From Variovorax saccharolyticus (lineage in GTDB: Bacteria > Pseudomonadota > Gammaproteobacteria > Burkholderiales > Burkholderiaceae_C), in NCBI RefSeq assembly GCF_030316765.1, contig NZ_JASZYT010000001.1:124001-188000 (forward strand): a stretch of 64,000 nucleotides of DNA. Reading direction: 5' to 3'. Positions 28,569 through 36,346 of this stretch are shown here, piece after piece. The stretch's first letter is position 1. Every line of letters begins with the position of its first letter. Below the pieces are notes generated by a model. That model did no database searches. It saw only the letters and a list, made by a program, of their open reading frames with translations, and was not told the origin of the DNA. Made by a program: the position numbers and the translations under genes.

Positions 28569-29410
28569 AGCTGTTCAATCTGTCCAAGGGCCTGGTGTCC
28601 AACTTCGGTGCCGTCGTGCTGGCGGCGAGCGCGCTGGCCGCGCATGCCGAGACCCTCACCATGGCCTCGACCACCTCGACCGAGCAGTCGGGCCTGTTCT
28701 CGCACCTGCTGCCGGCCTTCAAGCAGGCCAGCGGGATCGACATCAAGGTGGTCGCGGTCGGCACCGGGCAGGCGATCGACATGGCCAAGCGCGGCGATGC
28801 CGACGTGCTGTTCGTGCACGACACCGCGGCCGAGGAGAAATTCGTCACCGAAGGCTTCGCCGCCAAGCGCTTCCCGGTGATGTACAACGACTTCGTGCTG
28901 GTCGGGCCGAAGACCGATCCGGCGGGCGTCAAGGGCCAGGACATCGTGGCCGCCTTGAAGAAGATCGCGGCCGCCAACGCGCCCTTCGTCTCGCGCGGCG
29001 ACAAGAGCGGCACCGACGCCGCCGAGCGCCGGCTGTGGGCGCAGACCGGGATCGGCGAGGCGGGCCAGCCGGTGCCGAACGACAAGAAGGGCACGGGCTA
29101 CAAGGAGTGCGGCTGCGGCATGGGGCCGGCGCTCAACATCGCGGCGTCGAGCGGCGCCTACGTGCTGGCCGATCGCGGCACCTGGCTCAGCTTCAAGAAC
29201 CGCGCCGAGCTCGCGGTGCTGGTGGAGGGCGACAAGCGGCTGTTCAACCAGTACGGCGTGATGGTCGTGAGCCCGAGCAAGTTCCCGAACCTCAACAGCG
29301 CGGGCGCGCAGAAGTTCGTCGACTGGGTCATCTCGCCGGCCGGGCAGTCGACCATCGCGGCCTACAAGATCGGCGGCGAGCAGCTCTTCTTCCCGAATGC
29401 GAACCCCTGA
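28565..29410 (+). CDS. tupA: Tungstate-binding periplasmic protein
   Basis: A 281-residue receptor with a Sec signal peptide ending A-H-A and the TupA hallmark TTSTEQSGL directly after it; this Thr/Ser-rich loop binds the oxyanion. Other conserved parts are G-T-G-Q-A, D-V-L-F-V-H-D, S-R-G-D-K-S-G-T and the C-terminal I-S-P-x-G-Q. TupA proteins select tungstate over molybdate. The gene order B-C-A, with the receptor last, is less common than A-B-C. Confidence 0.93.
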   Translation: MKLFNLSKGLVSNFGAVVLAASALAAHAETLTMASTTSTEQSGLFSHLLPAFKQASGIDIKVVAVGTGQAIDMAKRGDADVLFVHDTAAEEKFVTEGFAAKRFPVMYNDFVLVGPKTDPAGVKGQDIVAALKKIAAANAPFVSRGDKSGTDAAERRLWAQTGIGEAGQPVPNDKKGTGYKECGCGMGPALNIAASSGAYVLADRGTWLSFKNRAELAVLVEGDKRLFNQYGVMVVSPSKFPNLNSAGAQKFVDWVISPAGQSTIAAYKIGGEQLFFPNANP

Positions 29411-30205
29411 CGGGCTGCGTGTCGTGGCGCTGGCATCGAGCCTGGCAATTGCCCCTTCTGCGCGGGCTGGCGAGCCGCTGTCGGTCTACGCGGCGGGCAG
29501 CCTGCGCGGCCCGATCACGCAGGCCGCACGGGCCTTCGAAGCGGTTCATCCCGGCACGCGCATCACATTGATCTTCGGCGCCTCGGGCCTGCTGCGCGAC
29601 CGCATTGCGGCGGGCGAACAAGCCGACGTGTTCGCCTCGGCCAACATGGCGCATCCGCAGTCGCTCGGTGCCGGCTGGACGCCGACGCAGGCCTTCGCGC
29701 GCAATGCCCTGTGCGCGCTGGTGCGGCCCGGACTGGCGGTGACGCCCGACACGCTGGTCGGGACGATGCTCGATCCGGCGGTCAAGCTCGGCACCTCGAC
29801 GCCCAGGGCCGATCCGTCGGGCGACTATGCCTTCGAGCTGTTCGAGCGCGTGGAGCGCAGCGGCGCGGCGGCCGCGGGCTCGGCCCGCGTGCTGGCGGCC
29901 AAGCCCTGCAATTGACCGGCGGGCCCGGTTCGCCACCGCCGCCTGCAGGGCGCAACGTGTACGGCATGCTGGTCGCGAGCGGACAGGCCGACCTGTTCCT
30001 GACCTACTGCACCAACGCCGTGATCGCCATCGCCGAAGAGCCGAAGCTGCAGCGCATCGAACTGCCCGCGGCGATCAACGTCAGCGCCGAGTACGGACTC
30101 GCGGTGCGCAGGGATGCGCCCCCTGCGGCGCAGGCGTTCGCGGACGACCTGCGCAGCGGCACCGGACAGCGCGCGCTGCGCGGGGCGGGCTTTCTCGCGC
30201 CTTAG
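29397..30205 (+). pseudogene. modA-like molybdate-binding protein gene with a frameshift
   Basis: The first part (29397-29915, 172 residues) has a signal peptide and the ModA start L-S-V-Y-A-A-G-S-L-R, then F-G-A-S-G-L-L-R-D. Just before 29904 the frame breaks: A-A-K-P-C-N-stop. Adding one base at AAGCCCTG would restore A-A-K-A-L-Q-L-T-G-G and continue to 30205 with G-R-N-V-Y-G and A-D-L-F-L-T-Y-C-T-N-A, which are clear ModA-type sequence. The gene begins inside the last codons of tupA. It is either a real one-base deletion that kills the gene or a base-calling error. Intact, it would be a molybdate-type receptor of about 269 residues. Confidence 0.8.
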
Positions 30206-31599
30206 GGCGCGCCGACCGGTGTGACTTTGCGGATCCGGTTGCCCAGGGTATCGGCCACGTAGACCGTGCCGTCGGCGCCGACCGCCACGCCGGACGGTTG
30301 ACTGAACCTTGCAGCCGACCCGATGCCGTTCTGGCCCCCGGTCACGCCGGCCTGGCCTGCGAGCGTGGACACCACGCCCGCCGGCGTGATCTTGCGCAGC
30401 AGGCTGTTGCCCGTGTCAGCCACGTAGAGGTTGCCGGTGGCGTCGAAGGCCACGCCGCCCGGGCGTTGGAAGCTCGCGCTGGCGGCCACGCCGTCCGCGG
30501 AGCCCGGCGCTCCCGAGCCCGCGAAGGTCGTGACCACGCCGCCTGGTGTCACCTTGCGGATCCTGTTGTTTTCGCTGTCGGCCACGAAGAGGTTGCCCGC
30601 GGCGTCGATGGCGATGCCGTAGGGCCGGTAGAATGATGCCGCGCCGCCGGTGCCGTCGGCAAAGCCGAACCCGCCGGAGCCGGCCAGCGTGATCACGTCG
30701 CCCGCCGGCGTGATCTTGCGGATGAGGGAGGTGTTGAGTTCGGCCAGGTAGATGTTGCCGGCACTGTCGACCGTCATCGCGATGGGGCCGGTGAACGTGG
30801 CGTTGGTGGCGTTGCCGTCGACCGACGTGCCCGCACCGGTGCCCACGAACGAGGTCACGTCGGCTGCGGGTGAGATCTTGCGAATGCGGTTGCCGCTGAA
30901 TTCCGCAGCGTAGATATCGCCCGCGGGCGCGAGGGCGATGGCGCTCAGATTGTTGAACGATGCCGCGGTGCCGTGGCCGTCGACCGTGGCGGTCGTGTTG
31001 TTGCCGGCAAAGGTGGTGACGTCGCCGTTGGCCGTGATCTTGCGCACGCGGTTGCCGCCCACGTCCGACACGATCAGCCCGCCATTCTTGTCGATGACGA
31101 TGCCGTAGGGGTCGGCGAAGGTTGCGGCGGTGCCGTTGCCATCGAGTGCACCGAAATTGCCCGATCCGGCCAGCGTCGAGACCTGTGCCAAGGCCGCCGA
31201 GCAGGTCACGGCCACGTCACCGACGTCGGCCGTGACGGTGCCGCTGCCTTGGGTCACGGTGCAGAACTGCCAGAAGGGCTGGGTGCGCACGCTGACTTCG
31301 TAGGTCGAGCCTTCGGCAATCGCGGTCGAAAAGGTGAACTTGCCGTCGGCTGTCAGCTGGAGGTCGTCACCCGCGCTGCTCTGCAGCGCCAGGCTGCCGA
31401 CCAGGCCAGTCACGGTACCGCCAACAGCATGCTTCTTGACGACCGGGGTCGCGGGCGCCAGTTCCGTCTGCGCCGGGGTCGATGCTGGCGCAACGAAGCC
31501 AGCTGCGTTGCTTCCGCCCCCACCACAAGAAGCCAGCAGCGCGATCGCGCCTGCCACCGCGCCGCAGCGCCCGTAGAAACTCAATTGACTCAACGTCAT
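30202..31599 (-). CDS. NHL-repeat lipoprotein
   Basis: A 465-residue secreted protein. A signal peptide with lipobox LLASC (Cys near residue 25) is followed by GGGG and a flexible linker, a small beta domain with two cysteines (F-C-T-V-T, V-T-C-S), then five to six NHL repeats (V-D-S-A-G-N-I-Y, I-D-A-A-G-N-L-F-V-A-D and similar) that form a beta-propeller. Each repeat carries a N-x-I-R-K-I-T-P core. It probably binds a protein or sugar at the cell surface. No enzymatic motif is seen, and its neighbours give no clue. Confidence 0.85.
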   Translation of the reverse strand: MTLSQLSFYGRCGAVAGAIALLASCGGGGSNAAGFVAPASTPAQTELAPATPVVKKHAVGGTVTGLVGSLALQSSAGDDLQLTADGKFTFSTAIAEGSTYEVSVRTQPFWQFCTVTQGSGTVTADVGDVAVTCSAALAQVSTLAGSGNFGALDGNGTAATFADPYGIVIDKNGGLIVSDVGGNRVRKITANGDVTTFAGNNTTATVDGHGTAASFNNLSAIALAPAGDIYAAEFSGNRIRKISPAADVTSFVGTGAGTSVDGNATNATFTGPIAMTVDSAGNIYLAELNTSLIRKITPAGDVITLAGSGGFGFADGTGGAASFYRPYGIAIDAAGNLFVADSENNRIRKVTPGGVVTTFAGSGAPGSADGVAASASFQRPGGVAFDATGNLYVADTGNSLLRKITPAGVVSTLAGQAGVTGGQNGIGSAARFSQPSGVAVGADGTVYVADTLGNRIRKVTPVGAP

Positions 31600-31633
31600 C
31601 CTCGGCCCTCATTCAATTTATAGGTGAACGCAA

Positions 31634-31668
31634 AGAAGCCCCTCAGGCTGAAGGCCTGAGGGGCTTCT
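31634..31668. terminator. Strong hairpin between the NHL and ParB-N genes
   Basis: AGAAGCCCCTCAGGC with a perfect 15-base complement around the loop TGAAG. It lies about 110 bases behind the ParB-N gene and 35 bases before the NHL gene on the same strand, so it most likely ends the ParB-N transcript. There is only a weak T-tract. Confidence 0.65.
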
Positions 31669-31775
31669 GATGGATATTCTTGGAGGCCGGACACCTCTTG
31701 TCCATCACCGAGAACCGGTATTTTGGGAGGGCGCATGCTCCGGCCGGGAACTCGGCCGGGACCACCGAAAGCGCG

Positions 31776-32576
31776 TCAGGCTTCGGCCGCCAGCAGCGCG
31801 TGCAGCGAGGCCACCTGGCGGCGCAGGTCCGCGTTCTCGGCCGTCAGTTCGGCGACGCGTTGCGTCAGGCGCTGAACCTCGTCCGGCTCATCCGAAGCTC
31901 CGGCCTGGGCAGCTTCCGCGCGCGCCGGCCGCTTGGCCTCGCGCACGCGCTTGGCCGCCTGCTTGAGTTCGTCCTTGCCGCCGTGGGCCGCGGCGACCTG
32001 TTCCTCGGCCGGCAGGCTCGCAACCGCGGCCGCCGCATTGATCGAGATCGTGCCGGACTTGAGCGCGGCCACCACTTCGGGCGCCGCCTGCTTCTGGATC
32101 TTCTCGATCATCACGACCTGGCTGCTGCTCAGGCGCGCCGCCTTGGCGATCGCCTCGCGGCTGTTGAGCGGCGCCGGCGGCGGCACGGCGGGATCGGCAT
32201 CGAAGGGCGGATCGTCCGCGGCATCGGCCGGCGCGGCGGCGGCACGGGCCTGCCGCCCGGCGACGATCTCCTTCTTGCGCAAGGCCAGCACGCCGCGCAG
32301 GAAGTCCGACACGCTGCGCCGGCCCAGGTGCTGGTCGATCATCCACAGGTGCACGTCCTCGAGCGACTTGAAGCGCGTGTTCTGCACCGTCTGGAAGGGC
32401 AGGCCGTGCTTCTGGCAGATGCCGTAGCGGTTGTGGCCGTCGACCAGCACCTCGCCCCACAGCACCAGCGCATCGCGGCAGCCTTCGGCGAGGATGCTGC
32501 GTTCGAGGGATTCGTATTCGTCCGGAGTCAACGGGTCGATATAGGATTTCAGGTCTTCGTTGACGACGATGTTCAT
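31776..32576 (-). CDS. ParB N-terminal domain protein with C-terminal coiled coil
   Basis: A 266-residue protein. Residues 1-75 match a ParB/Srx fold (I-D-P-L-T-P-D-E-Y, then G-E-V-L-V-D-G-H-N-R-Y). The HTH region near residues 140-165 (A-K-A-A-R-L-S-S-S-Q-V-V) resembles the KorB/ParB linker, and the last 35 residues have heptad Leu/Val spacing suggesting a coiled coil. There is no parA nearby and no G-x-x-R-x-x-A CTPase box in the visible motif. It is therefore an orphan, perhaps a DNA-binding regulator. Such genes are often linked to plasmids or phages, but nothing else mobile is visible here. Confidence 0.75.
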   Translation of the reverse strand: MNIVVNEDLKSYIDPLTPDEYESLERSILAEGCRDALVLWGEVLVDGHNRYGICQKHGLPFQTVQNTRFKSLEDVHLWMIDQHLGRRSVSDFLRGVLALRKKEIVAGRQARAAAAPADAADDPPFDADPAVPPPAPLNSREAIAKAARLSSSQVVMIEKIQKQAAPEVVAALKSGTISINAAAAVASLPAEEQVAAAHGGKDELKQAAKRVREAKRPARAEAAQAGASDEPDEVQRLTQRVAELTAENADLRRQVASLHALLAAEA

Positions 32577-32637
32577 GGAGCGCGATGCGGATGCGGGACA
32601 AGGGGCGGGATTCTAGCGAGCCCCATGCCCGCCGCCG

Positions 32638-33792
32638 TCATGCACCCAGCTTCCGCGCGATCAGGTCCTTCATGATTTCGCTGGTGCCGCCGTAGATGCG
32701 CTGGATGCGGGCGTCCGCATAGAGCCGGGCGATCGGATACTCGACCATGTAGCCATAGCCGCCGAACAACTGCAGGCATTCGTCGGTGACCTTGCCCTGC
32801 TGCTCGGTGCACCACCACTTGGCCATGTAGGCGGCTTCGGGGTCGAGGCTGCCGTCGACAAGGCGCTGGATGCAGTCGTTGACGAAGCTGCGCACCACGT
32901 GCGCGATGGTCGCGCACTCCGCCAGCTTGAAGCGGGTGTTCTGGAAGTCGAACACGGTCTGGCCAAAGGCCTTTCGCTGCTGCGTGTAGGCCAGCGTGAG
33001 CTCGACCGCCCGCTCGATCACGGCGGCCGCCGGCACACACAGGAAAAGGCGCTCGTAGGGCAGCTGGCTCATCAGCTGCACGAAGCCCTTGCCTTCCTGC
33101 GCGCCCAGCAGGTGGTCGGCGGGCACGCGCACGCCATCGAAGAACAGCTCGGCCGTGTCCGAGGCGTGCTGGCCCAGCTTCTCGAGCCTGCGGCCGACCC
33201 GGAAGCCCGGCAGGTCCTCGGTCTCGAGCACGATCAGCGAGACCCCGCGGCTGCCGGCGTCGCCGGTGCGCACCGCGACCACCAGCAGGTTGGCGGTGAA
33301 TCCGTTGGTGATGAAGGTCTTGGCGCCATCGATGACGTAGGCGTCGCCGTCGCGCCGGGCGCGCGTTCGCAGGGCCTTCAGGTCCGAGCCGCAGCCGGGT
33401 TCGGTGAGCGCGATGCCAGCCAGCATCTCGCCGCTCGCGAGCCGGGGCAGCCAGCGCTGCTTCTGGGCCTCGGTGCCGTAGTCGAGGATGTAGTGCGCGG
33501 CCAGGTTGTGGACGCCGGTGTTGGCCGGGACTTCGGCCCGGGCGAGCTCGTCCTGCACCACCATCTGGTAGGCCGGCGAGGCGCCCGCACCCCCGTAGGC
33601 TTCGTCCAGTTCGGGCAGCAGGAAGCCCATCCGTCCGAAGGGGCGCCAGACCTCGCGCGGGATGTAGCCCTGGCGGCGCCAGCCGTCGAGCCGGGGCGAC
33701 AACTCGGCGCCGACGTAGCGCCGGACCTGCTCGCGAAACAGCTCGATGTCGTCGTCCATCCATGGATGGCGCAGCAGTCGGGGCAGCAGCAT
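32638..33792 (-). CDS. Acyl-CoA dehydrogenase
   Basis: A 384-residue FAD enzyme for the first oxidation step of beta-oxidation. Visible motifs are A-L-T-E-P-G-C-G-S-D, F-I-T-N-G and, near the C-terminus, L-F-G-G-Y-G-Y and R-I-Y-G-G-T-S-E-I-M, with the base Glu in the last. The start MLLPRLLRHP is chosen because it lies 13 bases after the enoyl-CoA hydratase stop. It is the last gene of the seven-gene operon that begins with the acyl-CoA ligase. Confidence 0.92.
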   Translation of the reverse strand: MLLPRLLRHPWMDDDIELFREQVRRYVGAELSPRLDGWRRQGYIPREVWRPFGRMGFLLPELDEAYGGAGASPAYQMVVQDELARAEVPANTGVHNLAAHYILDYGTEAQKQRWLPRLASGEMLAGIALTEPGCGSDLKALRTRARRDGDAYVIDGAKTFITNGFTANLLVVAVRTGDAGSRGVSLIVLETEDLPGFRVGRRLEKLGQHASDTAELFFDGVRVPADHLLGAQEGKGFVQLMSQLPYERLFLCVPAAAVIERAVELTLAYTQQRKAFGQTVFDFQNTRFKLAECATIAHVVRSFVNDCIQRLVDGSLDPEAAYMAKWWCTEQQGKVTDECLQLFGGYGYMVEYPIARLYADARIQRIYGGTSEIMKDLIARKLGA

Positions 33793-33805
33793 GCTCGTTC
33801 CGTCC

Positions 33806-34600
33806 TCAGTCGTGGCTTGCCGGGCGGGCCAGGAAGCGCGCGCAGGCGTCGTTGAAGAAATCGCCGGCCACGTGCTCGCGCTGGGCCGCGCATTCGTCCG
33901 CGAGCTGCCGCTCGAGGGTGTTGGCGGTCGCCGCATCGACCAGCCGCCGCGTGTCGCGCAGCGCGGCGGGCGATGCGCCGCCCAGGCGCCGGGCCAGCGC
34001 GAAAGCCTGCGCCTGCAGCTCGTCATCGGCGCAGCAGCGCCAGATCAGCCCCCACTGCTGCGCCTGCGCCGCCCCGACGCGCTCGCCGGTCAGCGCGATG
34101 CCCAGGGCCCGGCTGCGTCCGAGCAGCCGCGCCAGCATCCAGGTGGCGCCGAGGTCGGGCACCGCGCCGAGCTGCGGCAGCTGCGGCACGAGAAAGTAGG
34201 CCGAGCTCGCGGCCAGCACGATGTCGGCCGCCAACGCAATGCCGACCGCGCCGCCGACGCAGGGTCCGTTGACCGCCGCGACCACCGGCAGCGGGCATTC
34301 GGCGATCGCCCGGGTCAGCGGATTGCCGACCTCTTCCATGTAGCCGCCGATCTCGGCCCGCGCATGCTGCGCGCCGCCGGCCAGCACTTCGCCGAACCAG
34401 CCGATGTCGCCGCCGGCCGAGAAGGCGCGGCCGGCGCCGGTCAGCACCACGGCCTGCGTGCCGCGGTCGGCGATGCAGGCCTGCAGCGCTGCCGCGAGCT
34501 CGACCATCAGCCCCGGCGAAAGCGCATTGAGCGCCTGGGGCCGGTCGAGCGTGAGGGTGGCGACCCCGTCCTGCAGCGTGCTGCGCACCAAGGTGGCCAT
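33806..34600 (-). CDS. Enoyl-CoA hydratase/isomerase family protein
   Basis: A 264-residue crotonase-fold protein. The oxyanion-hole segments are F-S-A-G-G-D and N-G-P-C-V-G-G-A-V-G; the usual second catalytic Glu region reads Q-L-G-A-V-P-D-L-G-A, closer to isomerase or 1,2-epoxyphenylacetyl-CoA-isomerase-like members (PaaG group) than to classical hydratase. It lies between the SDR and acyl-CoA dehydrogenase genes with short gaps. It may rearrange a double bond so the substrate can enter the cycle. Confidence 0.88.
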   Translation of the reverse strand: MATLVRSTLQDGVATLTLDRPQALNALSPGLMVELAAALQACIADRGTQAVVLTGAGRAFSAGGDIGWFGEVLAGGAQHARAEIGGYMEEVGNPLTRAIAECPLPVVAAVNGPCVGGAVGIALAADIVLAASSAYFLVPQLPQLGAVPDLGATWMLARLLGRSRALGIALTGERVGAAQAQQWGLIWRCCADDELQAQAFALARRLGGASPAALRDTRRLVDAATANTLERQLADECAAQREHVAGDFFNDACARFLARPASHD

Positions 34601-34603
34601 CGG

Positions 34604-35434
34604 CTAGATCCCGGTCAGCCCGCCGCTGCACATCAGCGTCTGGCCGCTCACGTAGTCCGACTCGGGGATGCACAGCAGGTACACCGCGCCGGCCGCCTCG
34701 TCGGGCGTGCCGCCGCGGCCGAGCGGGATGCTGCGTTCCATCGCGGCCATCAGCTCGGGGTTGACGCCGACCTTGATGTCGCGGCCGTCGATGCGGGCGG
34801 TGCCGCCGTCGGCGGCGTTGCCGGTCAGCCGGGTCTTGATGAAGCCGTAGGCGACGCAGTTGACCGTGACGTTCATGCGGCCCCATTCCTTGGCCAGTGT
34901 CTGCGTCATGCCGACGATGCCGGCCTTGGCGGCCGAGTAGTTGGCCTGCCCTGCATTGCCGAACAGGCCGGCCACCGAGGAGATGTTGACCACCTTGCGC
35001 ATCACGCGCCGGCCGGCTTCGCCTTCGGACTTGGCGAGCGCGCGGATCACCGGCTGCGCCGCGCGCAGGATCCTGAACGGCGCCGTCAGGTGGCAGTCGA
35101 GCATCGCGTACCACTGCTCGTCGGTCATCTTCTGGATCACGTTGTCCCAGGTGTAGCCGGCGTTGTTGACGACGATGTCCAGGCCCTTGTATTCGCTCAC
35201 CGCGGTGCCGACGAAGCGCTCGGCGAAATCCGGCGCCGTGACGTTGCCGACGCAGGCGACCGCCTGGCCGCCGGCCTCGCGGATCGCCTGCACCGCTTCC
35301 TGCGCCGGCTCGGCATCGAGATCGTTGACGACGATGCGCGCGCCTTCGCCGGCCAGCTTGAGGGCGATCGAGCGCCCGATGCCGCGGCCCGAGCCGGTGA
35401 TGAGGGCGACCTTGCCTTCGAGTTTGCGTGTCAT
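34604..35434 (-). CDS. SDR family NAD(P)-dependent dehydrogenase
   Basis: A 276-residue short-chain dehydrogenase, probably the 3-hydroxyacyl-CoA dehydrogenase of this module. The cofactor motif is TGSGRGIG and the catalytic site Y-S-A-A-K, with N-N-A-G and the Ser in I-S-S-V-A-G. The Asp-Leu-Asp pattern after strand 2 (V-N-D-L-D) points to NAD. An insertion near residues 195-225 is longer than in FabG and gives substrate specificity. It lies three bases from the next gene. Confidence 0.9.
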   Translation of the reverse strand: MTRKLEGKVALITGSGRGIGRSIALKLAGEGARIVVNDLDAEPAQEAVQAIREAGGQAVACVGNVTAPDFAERFVGTAVSEYKGLDIVVNNAGYTWDNVIQKMTDEQWYAMLDCHLTAPFRILRAAQPVIRALAKSEGEAGRRVMRKVVNISSVAGLFGNAGQANYSAAKAGIVGMTQTLAKEWGRMNVTVNCVAYGFIKTRLTGNAADGGTARIDGRDIKVGVNPELMAAMERSIPLGRGGTPDEAAGAVYLLCIPESDYVSGQTLMCSGGLTGI

Positions 35435-35455
35435 GGTTCTTTCCTTTGCTTGTGT

Positions 35456-35875
35456 TCAGGGCAGGGCGACCAGCGCCTCGCCGACGATCTTGGTCTGGCC
35501 GAACTGGTTGGCGCTCTGCAGTTCGATGCGCACGCAGCGTTCGCCCTCGTGCTCGAGCTTCTCGGCCACGGTGCCGCTGCAGCGCATCGCGTTGCCCAGG
35601 TGGGTGATGCCCTGGAAGCGCGCGTCGAAGCGGCGCAGCCGGCCCTGCGGCGCCCAGCCGGTGAGCACGCGGCCGAGCCAGGCCATCCCGAGCATGCCCT
35701 GCGCGAACACGTCGGGCATGCCGGCGCGGCGCGCCACGTCGGTGTCGATGTGGATCGGGTTGTGGTCGCCCGAGGCGCCGGCGAACAGGGCCAGCGCGGT
35801 CCGGGTCACCGCAGGCAGCTGCAGCGGCGGCAGTGCGTCGCCGACCTGCACGCTGTCGAAAGTGGGAGAGGTCAT
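35456..35875 (-). CDS. MaoC-like dehydratase, C-terminal-type subunit
   Basis: A 139-residue hot-dog protein. The hydratase-2 motif is visible as D-H-N-P-I-H-I-D followed by A-G-M-P-D-V-F-A-Q-G-M-L, giving the catalytic Asp and His. Together with the adjacent gene it should form a heteromeric (R)-type enoyl-CoA hydratase, an arrangement seen in steroid-side-chain and other specialised beta-oxidation. It follows the partner subunit by 13 bases. Confidence 0.9.
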   Translation of the reverse strand: MTSPTFDSVQVGDALPPLQLPAVTRTALALFAGASGDHNPIHIDTDVARRAGMPDVFAQGMLGMAWLGRVLTGWAPQGRLRRFDARFQGITHLGNAMRCSGTVAEKLEHEGERCVRIELQSANQFGQTKIVGEALVALP

Positions 35876-35888
35876 GCGGCTGGCTCCT

Positions 35889-36329
35889 TCAGTTCCTGCA
35901 GACGATCACGGTGCGCAGTTCGGCCACCAGTTCGTCGCGCTGGTTGGTCGCTCGCGCGGTCTTGACGACGAACTCGAGGGCGCCGTTCTTCTTGTCGTAG
36001 ATGTCGCTGATCGTGCTGCGCACGGTCACGGTGTCGCCGACGCAGGCCGGCAGGTGGTAGCTGAATCCCTGCTCGCCGTGCAGCAGCCTGGCGATCGGGA
36101 TCTGCAGGTCGGCGAGCAGCCGTTCGGAGGCGCCAGAGTCCAGCTCCGCCGCGAACAGGAAGGTCGGCGGCGCCGGCAGGTCGGGGTAGCCGGCATCGCG
36201 CGCGGCGGCGGCGTCGGTGTAGACCGGGTCGGTCTCGCCGATCGCCTTCGCGAAGAACTGCAGCCGGCTGCGCTCGATCGGCAGCACCGACGCGGGCAGT
36301 TCGTGGCCGATCCATTTCTTGTCGATCAT
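35889..36329 (-). CDS. FAS1-like dehydratase (MaoC N-terminal-type subunit)
   Basis: A 146-residue hot-dog protein of the FAS1_DH region type. It begins MIDKKWIGHELP and has F-A-K-A-I-G-E-T-D-P-V-Y and P-D-L-P-A-P-P-T-F-L-F, typical of the non-catalytic partner of split MaoC hydratases. It lacks the D-x-N-P-x-H motif, which its neighbour has. The start is 17 bases after the thiolase stop. Confidence 0.9.
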   Translation of the reverse strand: MIDKKWIGHELPASVLPIERSRLQFFAKAIGETDPVYTDAAAARDAGYPDLPAPPTFLFAAELDSGASERLLADLQIPIARLLHGEQGFSYHLPACVGDTVTVRSTISDIYDKKNGALEFVVKTARATNQRDELVAELRTVIVCRN

Positions 36330-36346
36330 GGGAGCTTTCCTTTTTT

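Noticed and set aside
24561..30205. Complete selenoneine (senABC) cluster
   Set aside because: Only a SenA/EgtB-like gene is present; no SenB-type glycosyltransferase or SelD-like SenC is adjacent, and the glycosyltransferase at 58864-59928 is of another type.
29711..30205. Separate protein in the second frame of the modA-like region
   Set aside because: Only the part after about 29903 resembles ModA; upstream the frame is unrelated, so it is the continuation of a frameshifted gene, not an independent one.
31776..32576. Integrated plasmid or phage partition locus
   Set aside because: No parA, replication, integrase or phage structural gene lies nearby; a single ParB-N gene is not enough.
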